A model generated the notes under the pieces. It saw nothing but the letters and a program-made list of their open reading frames with translations. It was not told the DNA's origin and made no database searches. Of a stretch of DNA of 64,000 nt, positions 27,701 through 42,700 are shown one piece after another. The DNA is taken from the NCBI GenBank assembly GCA_005406025.1, contig BGZK01000845.1, forward strand, positions 202,843 to 266,842. The letters are read 5' to 3'. Within the stretch, counting starts at the first letter, position 1. Every line of letters starts with the position of its first letter. The translations under genes were made by a program, and so were the position numbers. The stretch is from Eumeta japonica. Taxonomy: Eukaryota > Arthropoda > Insecta > Lepidoptera > Psychidae.

Positions 27701-30700
27701 CGATGCCGCTCACGACGCGTGTAACGTCCACCGCGTCCGACAACGCACGTTTTTACGAGGACATGGAATTAATAAAAAATAGATAAAGTACGACAATCAC
27801 GATTGCGACGGTGAGTGGCACGCTTAACACTGACGTTACATTCAATCGGCCTTCTATCAGTTTTACTGTGATAATTGAAAACTTAACATTGTTAAAAAAT
27901 TAAAAAATTATTTACCTACTCGAATTATTTATCTATTTTACAAGATTTTATTTCCCCGTGCGATTCTCATAGCCTCATAACAAAAAAAAAATGCAATTCT
28001 CATACGACGAAGAACGCTTTTAATGATAAAAGAACAAAATCAGTGATTTTTTTTAACGAGAAAAATAAATAATGGAGTATCACGTCACAAATAATTGAAG
28101 TTTACTTTTTTCCACTCACAAGTGCTACTGGGACAATTAAAGAAGTACGACATGTAAGAGTACATTAGAAGTACATCGTGATTAATGGAGTTTTTTTTTG
28201 TTTCATAGAATGACAACAGATAGGTACAAAAAAAATCGCTGCTCAGTAACGTTCTCAATCAAATTTCTGTCTCCTTCTTAGAGCAGATTAGAGCGTTTCA
28301 AAAATAGCTTAACACGCGTAATGTACAGATTACAGTTACGAAATCATCGGCCGCGTACGTAAACACCGTCTTCGCTTCCCTGAAAGCTGACTAAGAGGCC
28401 GACAGACGCGGCAGCTATCCCCCGTTACTACGAAATCGGTCAGGAAACATTCATTACCCCGCTTCTCGCCTACGTAAGCTTATGACTTGGTTGCGCGAAT
28501 TTAGGTCGACGTACGTTAAAGAAAAATTTTTCATCTTACGTTAAGCGAATTCGTGCAGAGTCGGTTACGAATTGTCTGCGAACTGTTAGATTTGAATATA
28601 TAAGATTATAATCGATGTGCACGCGCCGCAGAACTAGTGTGGATATTTAATTGTAAGTAATATAGCGTCTCAAGCTATCAATTTTTAGCAACTGTAAAAA
28701 GAAGAGGTTCTCAATTCGTCTGTATGTATTTTTTCTATCACAACTCGTTTTACTTGATAATCCAAAAATACAATTATTTCATATTTCGTTCATTTTAGCG
28801 AAGGTGTCCACTGTTCGACGTAAACCTCTTCAAAAATTTCGCCAATTCAAAATACAGGATGCCAATATCCACCTACTGAGCCAGCGAGTGAGCGAGCAGA
28901 CACGACACGACTATATAATTTCGTTTTATTCGCGAACGAACATAATGAAACGGAGAATTATATGGAAATATATCTGAAAGTTCACTGAATTCTCGAAAAA
29001 ACACCTTTCAGCAATATAGTTATTATGACTATATCATTAGGAATTTGAAAGTGAATGATTATTCGTCATTGATATAAATGCCGCTTTTTTTTTTCATTCA
29101 TTTATTTCAAATTAAAAACCCGAAACAACTTTCAATACTGCGGCAGAGAGTTTCAGAGATATGACATCTGTCTGTTTCACCCACATCTGCTATTAGTTAG
29201 ATTTAAGGCGACGAATTGGAAATTTTGATGGGAGAGATTTCCATTTTTCTTAAAAAATACAAAACATGTGAAGTGATGTTTGGTAACCCAATTCTTCATG
29301 ATGTTCACTTCAATTCGTCAGTTGTAGCTACGTGATTATTACCTTTTTATAACAGAGAAAAAAATATCAAAGAAGAGTTTTTAAAACATGAAAATTTTTT
29401 TGACAAAAATGAAATAGCAAGTAAAGATCCATAACATCTTTTTTTAAAGATTAGTAGCATCTTTTCATTTTTGAAAATTTATTATTGTGCTGACAAAATT
29501 TTAATCTAAACATTATAAGAATAAATGCAAACATAATCAAGGTATTTTCAAAATTTTAGTTATCACGAGCCATAAAACTTAAGGTATTAGAAAATATTGT
29601 CATTGTTACTTAAATATTGACTTTTAAAATCAAAATTCGTTTCTGGCCCATTCAACTTCATAGTACTTTGGCGCTTAACGGACGTTTCTTTGCATTTGTA
29701 TCTAAAAAAATTTTCAATAACACAAGATACATATGCATCCACAGTTCCTGTAAATTGTGCAACAATAGAACTATTTTTTTGTTGTCTCTAGTTGAAAATG
29801 ATTTCTCTAAACTCATATTAAACCTCTCATACCAACTCTTCTTCATACTCATCGGCGCCAACTCTGAAGATCGCATTTTAATATCATTATCCGTCCATAA
29901 AATATCTACACGTGGTGGGATCTAGGTGGACATGAGGTCAAACAAACATATAAACAGTAGCTTAAGAAACACATTATAGATATTTTGATTCAGGTGAAAA
30001 TTATTTCAATGAATACAATATTTATTGTCGGAATCCGTACAAATATAAAGGAATGACCATGAAATAGCTATTTTCATAATACCACAATATAAAAGGATTA
30101 AATATATACATATAAATATACATAATATTATTTTAAAGAGGTATTCGCTGTTATAAATTCTAAACCTAAATTACAAATAGCTGAGTGACGACAGTATCTT
30201 TACACCAGTCTAAGGACACACCATTTCGTAAACTTATTCAGATTTTGAATCTTGAGTCATCCGCCGCTAGTCGAATAGTGGTCGAAGCTTTAAACAAACG
30301 TTAATCACGATTTCCGCATATGCTGTCTGAAGTACGCAATAAGTGATTCAGTTGAACCTAATAGTCAAAACTCATTAATCAATTCGCCTACAGCGTGGAC
30401 TCGAACTCGTTACCTTCCATTTGGAAAGCAATATATTGACTACTCGGCCACCATCGCTACACACTGACACCCATTCAAGCGAAGCAGAGTTGAATTATTC
30501 AAGATATTTCACACATTAAAAATAAATAGTCAACGATAGACAAAAATATGAACAAAAAACGCGTTGTGTGCCATCGCCAAACATCGTATGACGACTTATA
30601 TTTTAGTCAACATATACTTAAGATTGTATTATACGAAAAAAACCAAAATCTCTTTAAAAAGGAAAAAACGTAACCATACAGAGATTAAACGCATAATAAA

Positions 30701-33700
30701 CACAGAGGCAGCGCAGGTGGCTAATCCCAGACACTGAGCATGATAAATGATCAATAAGTGAAGACATAACAGTTCAAACAAATCATAAATAATGAATTCC
30801 GGAGTGGTGGGGTACCCGCGAGAAACGAGACGCGCGCACAACTGTTTACCGAAGATCTGGCAGCGAAAGACGTTACTCATACGCAGCCGGCCGCGCCCGG
30901 CCACGACCGCGCGTCCTTGGTACGAACGAGACCGCGGCAACTATTCTCCTAATCGGAACCCCAAACTATTTCATATTCCCTTTATACCGATTCATCTAAA
31001 TATTTACATCTATACAGAGACGATACAAAACCGCGAAACGGAACGAGGGAACAACTGGCGGCAGCAAGATCCATCAGGATGTTTACAATGTGAATTTCTG
31101 TAATTATTATTCGAAGCAGCAGGCTCGTCCGGCCAAACATTAACAGAGCGCACGCCCGACGACGTAGCCCCATTTAATTTATTATTAGGAAAAGTTATGC
31201 CCCCGCGCAGATCTCGTATGGATTTGAATCATTAATGCCACACTTCCTGTCATAGTTTTACGCGTATCACTCCGCCGCCATAGACCTTATTTACAGCTTA
31301 TCATTTGTTTGGGTAAGTGGTCCGCTTTGAAAGCGCGGGGCGAAAATCGGTCAAAGACTCGCCGTGCGATGGGCGCGCCGAAGACTCCGCGTGTTTGCCG
31401 CTGGCGTATCGGGCGATATCGCTTTAGACGGATTGTCAATAATACCAGTCACACATCAGTCGTACGTTTTTTTATTATTATTTACTCCTGTAAAAAGCTT
31501 TGATAAGTATCGAAAACTACTGTCAGCTTTTATTTAAATTTTAGACATAGAAAAAAAAAACAAAAGCGCGTTGGGCACAGATACAGAAAAATCTCGTCGT
31601 TGTACTCACTAACTCTCTTCTAACATTCTTTTCAACATTACATTACTAGCGGTGTGCTTGAATTCTCATTTGACAAATTGGTAAAGTTAGAAGTTAAACC
31701 CGTACATGTACATTATTTCACCTTCGTAACTGACTGTTTGCAGGTAATTCTAGAGATAATGTTGGAAATACGCGATGCCGTCTTTGAGTGTTAACTTTCA
31801 AATTCGCCTTGGCATTTGTCGTATTGACGGCCGATATATAGTCGGTATGACGTAATTTTAATTCGAGTGTTAAAGTGGAACTTCTTAGGCGGCAATTCAG
31901 CTATAATTAGACGAAAATTGAGAGTGAAATTTCAAGGCCTCATCACGTTTAAGCACGTTTCATTACGCGAGAAAGAAGAAAACTGTAACGTAGAGAGAAG
32001 AGTTATACCTTCAGACGCCGCGACAGTGAAGCAAAAGAGAGTGACGTACAGACAACGACACAAAGCAATAGAGTATGATAATGTCGCGCATGCGTGCGTT
32101 GTAAATGTATGGGTTATACGCGGTATATGAACAGCTGACGTACCACGCGTTGTACAATTAATGTTTATCGTTGTATTTTGCAGTTATGCACGTTTTTTTA
32201 CATTTGCGTCCTACGACTATTTGGTTATATTCGTGAAGACTTATTGTGTAATTGTAATTATACTTAAAACTTTGAACTTTTACCAATAATGAGTTTCTAA
32301 GTTTAGAAGTTTGACGTCTAAACTTATAATCACTTCTAAACTTCTGTCACATGTATGGTGCCGTACGCGCATTTATTTTTTCATTAATTTATGTTCAAGC
32401 AATAATCGCTATTATTTTTCGTAAGCAAATTCAGATACTTCCAACAATTAAGAAATTATTAATTGAGTATCTTATACGCCGTCGTAAAAAAGGCATACAT
32501 AAGGCAAACAAGATTTCTTAGATGAAATTGCACTTTGATGTAAATATGAAATATGTATTTAAAAGAAGCTATATCAATGATTGCTCAATATTGCTGCATT
32601 AATGATTGCTCAATACTGTACAATCAATGACTGCTCAATGAATTAAAATGTTTTGCAAGTTACGGTTGCCATTGGATACAGTTCCACCAACTTTCCTTAA
32701 TTGACTTTTATAAATACGTAACGTAGCGCGACACAAAATATCTTTAATGATCGAAACAGCACCTCACACTTGACAGCAACTTGTTAGTTGACATAATTTA
32801 ACTACTAATTTTTTTGGCAACAAAATTTGACAGTTTTCTTAAATGTTACAGTAATGTTATATTTGATAGGTAAATTTTATAATTAAAGACCATTGATTTT
32901 GAAATATTTCACTGCTAATGTGCATACATACGAGTACTTTTCATGAATTATTTCTTATTGTCAGAATATCAATCTAACTTGTCACCCTAATCACACTGTG
33001 GTCACGCCTTAGCAAACAGACCGACAAAATTATCCGCCTCTAAATTTTTACAATATATATAATTATGAATACTATTCGACACTAACGAGTTTCAGAATAT
33101 ATAATAATTACAATACACAATTTTCAACGAAAATCTGAGGCACCGATAGGAAAATTTATTTTTGTTCATTCACAAGTATATTAGTCGGAGAGCTCGAGAT
33201 CGTATATGAATAAAGTATTTGGTTCACATAGATATTTTCCACAAGCCCTTGAAATAAATAAATTGGAAATTGAAAATTTTCCTGACCTATATATTTATGT
33301 AGTATTGCATATAAGAGAAATGTGCCAAAAAAAATTTGATTCATAGGCAAACGAAAACTATTCGTAAATTATGTGAATTCGGAACACAAAAGTAAATAAC
33401 GCATACACTTTGGAAGATATAAATATTCAATTAAAATACCCTAATTTATATTTTCAAAAATAAAAAAAAAAACCCTATTCGAATCAAGCTGAAATTTTAA
33501 TTTTTTTTTAATTGAATACTTTTAAAATATTTGCAAAAAGCCTTTTCTCAATGTTTATCGATTGGCAAACATCAAAACATTTTCACATTTTCCTAAGATG
33601 TTTCGGAAAACACATTGATTTTCCCAGCATTTCACTTTTTTTCTTTTCGGCGGCCTGGCCGCATTTCACGGACAAGACCACGATTAAAACGCAAAATTGA

Positions 33701-36700
33701 GCGATTATGATGCAGGTGCGTGCTTAACATATTTTTGAAAAATAGTGAAATAGGATACAAAGGGCACACAATCTGTTGAATACGGATGTAATATGACATT
33801 CGAAAACAAAAAAGCTTAAAATTAAAATATATCCAACCCCGAAAACATCTTCAACAAATCGAGATATTTCAGAGAAACACGGTTTTCTTGTATATTTGTT
33901 ATTATATATTGCGGCGTTGCGTAAGTAAACATAAACGCTCGCCCACAGTTAACTACGCATCGTGTTATATTCACGAGCCGAGACGTATAATATTTAGTTA
34001 CGCGAACACGTACACCGCATCTCGGATGATTCCTTTGGTTGACTATAGGTGTTTCCCGCTAATTTTATCAAATATTGTAAAGATGTATTTTAAGCGAAAT
34101 TTCCATTCATTTGTGGAGAGCAATATTTCCAATAAATATTTGTAGCGAGGAAAGTGAAATTGAAGTCAAGACAGAGCCCATATTAGCCTAGTTCCTTTTG
34201 ATATATTTTTAAACGGCATATGCATATTTACATTCTAAAATAAAGTGTCACATAAATATCTGGCAACGCATCGCCGATAAATGTATTTATATTGATTAAT
34301 CTTATCGGTGATTGATGAATATAAAAATAACAAATTATTTTATTTCCAATTGTGTGACAACCCTTACATAACTGCCTATGGCGGCGTAAATACCGACTAG
34401 GCGAGCGGCAACGCTCAACATCAAAAACGTTTTCTAACTGTGCGAATGGTAAAAAAACTGCTACAAAAAAATTAAAAGCTTCGGCTGGGCCTAGCGGGCT
34501 GTCAAACGGGTGATTAATATTGATTTTGGACTATTATTACTTAATATAAGCAACTGTAAAAAATATGAATTCAGTGTAGACATTGTTAATATAAATCATA
34601 AGACATATTCGATCAAAGAATCGAGAAAAACCTACAATCATGATCAAAAGTGTTCTGTCGAACGAAATGGATCGCCCCTGACACTGGAACTTAATTGAAC
34701 GGGAAAAATAAATAATGTCCTACGAGTGTCGTAGTGAAGAGGGCCAGCCGTAAACGCTTGTTGGCTTAATTTATTATCCATGTCTAACGACAACGTGCGC
34801 GCTATAACCGCATAATATAAACATTTTTTATGGCATCAGTAGGTATGCCGTGCATGCAACTGCACAAAAAAAAGAATCTTAAATGGCGTTCGCGGCGCAC
34901 CGGAAATGCACACACGATAGATCCTTGAGCGCCTTTGACGGCGAGCGGTGACACTCGTGAAAACCCTAACGGAATAATGTAATTTTCATGGTCGTTTTTT
35001 ATTTACTATCGATAACGTTGAGGCACACAGCGATGGTCTTTCTCGGATCTAAACGGAAATTGGATTTGATACGTCCGTCTCGCTTAGAAGTAAAAAAAAA
35101 CCGGACAAACGTGAGTGGAACTAGCACGGATACTGTAATAGACAAGAATATATATAGAGTACGACTCTATGAGTACTTGGAGTTGTAGTATCCATGAGAT
35201 TTGGGGGTGGTGTAACATATATTTCATTTTGTAAAAGTTGGTGCTAATGTAAATATTACTCTCCAGCAAAATGTAGTCGAACAATAACTATTAATACATG
35301 TATTAGTTTGCCATTCGTTGAAAAACCATTAACAGCAGTAACACACATGTGATTCGTAAGCGTTTTTTCGTAAGGAACTTTAACATAATTACTGTCAACC
35401 GATTTCAGTATAAATGTACATTGATAACATTACTTTATGGAAATACGAAAGCTTAAAACCTCATTGTAAGATACAATTAAAAAATACATGATTTATATCA
35501 TGAGATGGTAAGATTGACGATACGTCATTGAGGTATACAAGTCATAAATGTTACAAGTCATCGATGCTACAAGTCACAGCAGACGTGCACACGGCCGTGT
35601 CAGACGGTGACTCACCCGAACGTCGACCAGATGTCGAAGCACATGACGTTGAGCCACGCGAAGGCCGCCACGAAGCCGAAGTAGATCCCGTACCCTGTGC
35701 AAACAGAGCCCCGATAACTGACGAGTGCCGAACACGAGCCCGTTGTTGTGCGCCCGCGCCGCTCGGCGATAGGTACATCTTTTTTAAATGGCCGAACGCG
35801 CGGCGCCACAGACAATACAGATTTGTGGTAGGGTAATAGCAATGACGAAATTACGACAAATAATTACCAATCGATGGCTATCGCTGGTTCTTGCGATTTG
35901 TTCTGCATTTTATGAATTCGTACCATTGAAGTATTTGATGTACGATTGTGTTCAAGGCGACCGACAGAAACTTGACAATTTTAGAATAACTCAATATTAC
36001 CCCTTCACTGTAAATACTCAACCGTGTATATTGACAGTAACAATTCAATGTTTCTATTCGAGTATCAAATATACTATTAAATTCCAGGTCCAGAGGACGA
36101 TTTACGTTTGTAATGGTCATACTAAATTTCTTCTCATGTTTGTTCTAAATAATGAATGCGTGTTTCAAAAATTGATATAAGTTTGCCTAGATTGCTTGAT
36201 GTGGTATTCGTTTTAAGTGAATCGATGTTTATTTCCGAGGAGCCCCAGACGTAACTTCGATATTTTTTATAAAATTAGAAAAATGATTACATCTTGTGAG
36301 GTGGGATCTGCAGGTTTTACGATCTCCAGCTGTGATCGGTTATGCAGAGGCTCCAACGTCATTGAAAATTTGCCTACGACATTAACAATAAGCTGTAACA
36401 ATATGAATTTATAATAAACAAAACTAGCAATGCTATAAATATTGGACACCACACAGAAACATTGTGATGATAGTTCAAAAAATATCCGTTTACAGTAATG
36501 TTAAAAAACTTGAAATGTTCTTTACTTCGATTACATAAATATTTATTTTCCTTTATCTTACGTTTTAAAACTCACAAAATTAAGTACAAAATTGATTATT
36601 TTCACTCATCCATTACTTGTTTATCTAATTATTGTTGTTATAAATATTTAGCTAAATTTAATCAAATCTAATCATGTGCAATAAACATGCTATTGCTTAA

Positions 36701-39700
36701 TTGATCTATCAATATTTCCTGCAATTAATCATTTTTTACAAGTACCTTAGCTAATTACTCTAATATGATACCTAGTGAAAATGAGGTAACCTGAAAAATA
36801 TTTACCTAGAACGGCACACAGTTTAGGGTCGGGCACGAACTGCAGGTTGACGCGCGCGAGGCAGGCGTAGCCAAGGAGCATGGCGCTCACGTGGCTTATG
36901 AGCGTTTTTCCATGAAGGTTTTGCAGTTCCGGCAGAGCCCCGTACACCAGCAGCGTCAGTGCCATAAACACGCATGACAAAGTCAACGCCTGTATAAAAA
37001 AAAGACACCTTAGAAAGTGGCGAAAGAAAGCGCTCCTAGCAAGTTTGAAAAATAAAATTCCCTAATGCAAAAATGTAATGTAAATTTTTGAGATTTTTTA
37101 TCATTCCTACTGTTAATATACACGTGTTAGTAATGATCACGGAGCATCTTTTGTAAGTGGCAATTCAATAATTTCTACTTGTTAAAACCCTACAACAAAT
37201 ACGGAAAAGAAGTACATAAAATATTTTCTTTACCTTATAATAAAGATAACGTATTGTGTCCTAAAGTTTTGACATCATACCTACTGTTCAGTTTTTACCA
37301 AACTTTTCTCTCTTTGAACTGGTAGGTGCAATGCCTTAAAGTGATATCATCGTCCGTTTAAAAATAATATTTTATAAGATACTAGCTTTCTGCCCGCGGC
37401 TTCGCCCATGCTGTAATAGAATGCGTTCTTTCCTCTTTGACCTTGCTGTCAATCCTAATCTCAGTCGCCCTCTCAATGCTGGTTCCGGTATTATTCTTGA
37501 TTTTGATCCATGTTACGCTCTTGATTCTAATCCCGATTACGTTCTTAAATTCGATCATGGTCCTAGCTCTCGATTCTGCTGTTCTGCTTTCAATTCCGCT
37601 ACAATTTACAATTCCAAGTCTTATGGAGCCAGGACAAATGGTAGTATTGTAATTAAATATGGGTCATATTCCTCTGGGATAGTGACGCTTTCTATGTATG
37701 AAACAATATTTACACTTTATTTAACCCCCTTCATCCCTGAAGAAGATAACTTTTTTCCTCAATTCAATCCGAATGAAAAATAGTCCATATTCTGCTCACT
37801 ACAATCGTTTTTTTTTCGCTTTCGCTTATCGTCCCTTTCCATCCTTATACATACCTTCAATTCGCAGACTCCCGATTCTTTTATTATATGCAAAGATAAC
37901 ACTTTTTTTTAAATTTATACTACTGTATAAATCTGTAGGATCTGTCTGTATATACATTTTTGTCAAATGTTGTGATAAATATATTCGTTCTATGACTCAC
38001 TGACCCCGATTCTATGAATTTTAACATTTTTCTCTGTGTGGCTGTTTGTTCGTCTATAGGTTTTTTTTATAATTTAAGAACGGTTTGATCGATCTTGATG
38101 AAAATTGATATACAGTAAGAACATGTAATTATGAAAATGATAGATTATACGTATATATATGATTTCAATACATCGTACAGTAACCATAAAAAATAAAGTT
38201 TATTTTTGTTTTTTTTTTTTGATAACCATATTCATTTATTTATATATAGTTGTATGTGTATGTTATGTGTATTTGTCGGGAGTGAGGGAGTATGAGGTGA
38301 AATATTTTATTTTATATTGAGGGACTTCAGCTTTAAGTTCTCCACGGTAGCCAGGCTATTGGGTCGTCGATTGTCAGTTGATGGTCAACGGTCGTCCGCT
38401 GCCATCAGAATAGTGATAAAGTGTCGCACCAACGGCTGAATGCCCTTTTTCAGCTCATATAATAATTTACTTACTTTGATTAAGATAAAAAAACTTCTTT
38501 GGCAGGATTCGAACTCATAGTACATAACGTACTTTAAACTGGAGCATGTAACATATAATTATTTTTTATATTTATTTGATTCTTACTAACACAATAAAGT
38601 TGACTAACTTGTCAATATGTAAAATATTTTACATTTATTAATAAATATCACACTCACGTTTTAACTGTTTATCGTAATTATCGGTCATTACTACTCACTA
38701 TCGCCCACTATATCATTTCTACCACGTGAGAATTGACCAATGAGTTGTTAAATTGTAATTAATAGCTTAATGTTTCGTTGAGCAAGCTAAAACGTCAGCC
38801 ATCACCGTATCGATTACAATGGCAGTTATTAACCCCGACACCTGCTCGAACAACTCGTAGGGCTTCAGCCCTACGAGTTGTTCAGCAAATGAAGTTGTTC
38901 TTAACTTCAGTTAAGAACTCCTTCATTTAAAATTAAAAGGTTAAGGGATTATGCTGCAGCAGTAGAATCGGAAAAATCTGACACAATATCTACTCATATC
39001 GGATTTGAGAATATGGCCACTTTTATCGTCAGATGTAAAATAGATTTTATCGTGTTTTCAAATGATAATTAAGACAACATATGCTAGCATGTGATTACGT
39101 ACGACCACAGCCAGGCAACTTGCTCAGATTGCTAAACATAGATCCAGCGCTAATGTCCACAAATCAGACTTCGTGGTTTCGCTGTGAGCAAATACTAATA
39201 TTTATTCGCGGGCAAGCTGAACCCCGGTATGTGAAAATATCGTACTCCGCGCTCGGCTTTGCCACGGAAGTTCAAGGCGATCGATAAAATCTGATCATAT
39301 TTTCTGTACACGTCACGCCAAGCTATATAACGCACGAGAAAACGCATACGGTTCCAAAAGTGGTTCAGGGGTTAAGAGTCGACGTAAACAAATCTTATCC
39401 GTCTCGTAAAGTTCGACGTACAAAGCGCAATGGTAAAGTACGATCCGTTAATACTTCCCGTACATTTATTTGGAATGAAATTTAGTTAGAACGTTATTTC
39501 TAAGACGTGCGGATAAAATACGGAGAACTGTAAAAGATTTTCTTTTTCCGTGACTACGCTATCAAATAACGTTTCGAATGTTACAAAGTATTAGGCTGTG
39601 TAATATTAATCATTACGCTTCGCGTCAGATAGAATTGCTATCACTTCTGATTTCGAACATCTCTTCGCTTCCGCTGTATTATGCCTCGATGTTTTTTTGC

Positions 39701-42700
39701 GATGCCTTCAAAAGATTTACAAACTTGCGAACCGCATTTTTCATGCGTATAAACACGGAACGGCTAATCCTGAACACATAAATAACCGAAACGATTGCAG
39801 ATAATTCTCGATGTGTTTCTTAGCGGTTTAGATGCTTTATTTATTAACACCGGATCAATCTTCACTGCTCTGGAAGACGATAATCGACAACACGAGGAAC
39901 ATCACGTAAGTATCCATTTCCGCCGCAAGATCTCACCGCGCGTCCTATTTATGAATCATTTCTCGAGCAGTTCGTCAAATTTTAAAGTTAGCAATATGTG
40001 TCCGTGAAATACGTTTTCACGACTACATCCGACAGGGGAGCGCCAAAGCCAACAAAATGATAGTTAACAAACAGTACATACACGATAATGATAAATTGCA
40101 TTAATACTATGGATTAAGTATTACGAGTAGTGTCGTGTCATCGTCAATCGTTCGTTCGTCAGAAGGCGCGTGGGCGCATCACAGTTTATTAGGAACGGGC
40201 GGACGGGCAAATATTTGAAAAGTATTAACGCGGCCGGCGTCCTCGGGCCGGCAACGTTTGTCTGAGAACTACGAAAATGAATTGAATCCCGTACAAATAA
40301 TTAATGATACGCAATAATGAAATATTTAATTAAGCCGATAGCGAGTCAATCATCACCGATATCGCGGCCGGCAATCGAGTCCCCTTTGATAATATCGCGA
40401 CCGATGCACTTATTACGCATGTGATAAATGCCGCCGCGAAAAATTAAATGAGAAATGAAACAAATAACGGTATCGATATTGGAAACGTCATTTAACAGAA
40501 TCGATTTCGCATCGACGGGAGCGTCGATGTCCTCGAACGTCCGTCGGCGTCCGTCGGAGATGTTGATGTCGAGCTACCGATACGACTTTACGACTTGGGA
40601 TTTGTGTAAACACTGGAGACATATTTATATTTGCGTTTTGAATTTTTGTATACGTGAAAAATAAAACGGGAAGTGGCGCACGCATCGACGGAATTCGTCT
40701 GTCGTGAGTTCTGTAAATATCGTAAAATAAATTTTCGTATCGGTATCTTTAAGAACACTTAGATCTCTCCTTAAAAATTATGAATTTAAAGTCTCCCATC
40801 GCGATCTGTCCGGACGTACGTTCGCGCTGAATCCAAACCTATCGTATGCATTTTCATCAATAGACAGACCGATTTACGGGAAACGCTTTGGTATATTTGT
40901 TCCAAAATCTTTTGTACGAATTAACTAACGTCACGTTGATATTTACCAGCTAAGGTGGAAGAAAAATCGTGCCTCCTGAGCGATTGTATGGCGTGTGCTG
41001 CGTACAGCAATAAAGTTGATGCATCATACATGAAAATATGTAAGGCGGAGTCGTTGCTGACAAATGAGCAAATCCGAAAAGCAAACGACTTGATTCTTAC
41101 TATAGAATACCCAACTTACTATGTTGGGTATTCTATAACGTTAACGTTTTCATAGTGTCCATAGCAAAAATCATAAATAGCTTGGAACATCATTAAAAAC
41201 CTTATTAAAGCTTTTTTTTAACTATCCATCGAGTGGCATGTGTTCATATTATTCTTATTTCACTCTCCAACCTAAGTTGGACGTAATAAAATGTATTACG
41301 TTTTGAATATAATAATAACATGTAACAAATGAATAGAATTCCAACTTAATGTGAAAATAAAATATTAATAAATTAGACCTCATACAGTTGAAAACTTGTC
41401 AAAATAATCACGACTGACTGCTGTCGTGAACTGACGCTGATTGTAGTCGAATAATGCGGCGTTTATAACGGGCGATCTACTTTAGCACTCAATTGACACG
41501 AAGTTAGATTGAAGACACGGTGCACTACGCTATAGAATATTTCAATTCTTTAACGCACATATTGAAACTCCACGGTTTAAATTAATGTTAAAAGTAACAA
41601 TATTATTAGTGTTATATTGGGAAATTATTTTGCAAGAGCAGAGATTACAAAATGATTAATTTGAGAAAAATATTGATCGATTGTGCAAGACTGAGTGATT
41701 AAAATCGTAGGTATGGAAAAGTTTTTTGGGGGGTCGTCATCCCCAGAAATGCCTTAACCAACTCGCACCGATTCCCTTTTAATTTACTTATTATAATTTC
41801 AATAAATCGTGTAAAATTATAATATATTTTTATTTAAGATAAAATTGTTACTTATTATTTCTGGCTCAGACCTGGAAAGACGTGAATTTCTGGCTACGGC
41901 GCTGATATTAAGAAAAAAACCGCCGTTTTGATACCAAGAATACTGACGATGCCCACTGACTTACTTTTTCAGGTGTATCAGTTTTCAATACTCACTAAAT
42001 CAGTTTCAGATTGGCCGTTGCTGTAAGTGATGCATATAAGGGTTCAATAGTTTTCACTCGAATAATTATACGTGGTCCTATCACCTGTGACATCAACACT
42101 AGATATAAGGAAGTGAAAAAAGAAACTATTTTATCCAACTTAGAAATAATTTATAACGTGGTAACACGTTTTATTTTCCTTGCATTATGTATTAATTTCT
42201 TTATACCATGATAACTTTTAAATGCCTAAACAGTTGGGATGTATGGGGTATCATTAGCATCCTTACCTCATCCCGAGTAACACTGCTTATAATTTATTTG
42301 AATAAATTCAATATGGCGACATATGGCTTTATTTTCAAAAGGGAGAAAAAAGACTTAAATTATTACAATATGGCTATAGAATTGAATGCCTCGATGGGCA
42401 CATTCCAAAAGCGTATAATTTATGTGCTAAATTTTAGTTAGGTAGAGTGGACATGCATAACAAATATTTCATATTTGCCTGCAAACAATGACCTTAGTAA
42501 TTCTACGAATGTCTAAATGAATAAATGGTTTCATAGACGATTGAGTTATCATTACGATCATCGCATCATCACACGAGTAACGTGGGCTAGTCAAAATTAA
42601 TAGAAAAATTTAATTTAAAAAATTAAAAAACACCATTGCCCTGCCAGAAAACGAACTAAAAAGTAAAAAAAAAAGAAGTTGTATTAGATAATCTGTACAT

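Larger units (their letters stand above)
14366..35615 (-). other. Receptor intron 4 (21.2 kb)
   Basis: The largest intron, between TM3 and the second intracellular loop. It holds the dispersed repeat copy at 15325, array-bearing repeats (16279, 17240, 22695), a mariner relic (19105), a (TA)n run (24744), a GC-rich repeat block (24798), non-LTR-like debris (25.4-27.1 kb), a 3-copy short tandem repeat (32573) and a SINE (30366). GC-richer non-repeat islands (about 24.3, 28.3, 30.8-31.5, 34.7-35.1 kb) could be regulatory. No coding gene is supported. Confidence 0.75.

Noticed and set aside
35788..36180. 130-codon plus-strand open frame in receptor intron 3
   Set aside because: Composition follows the AT-rich DNA, there is no motif, and the region is a receptor intron with solid splice sites on both sides.
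37421..37783. 120-codon plus-strand open frame rich in Asp, Asn and Pro
   Set aside because: It lies over the degenerate GATTCT/AATCCC array of a repeat. Similar pseudo-proteins appear at the other arrays, in either orientation.
38848..38928. MicroRNA precursors
   Set aside because: Loops are only 2 nt and the first arm is perfectly paired; microRNA hairpins need a larger loop and usually have bulges.
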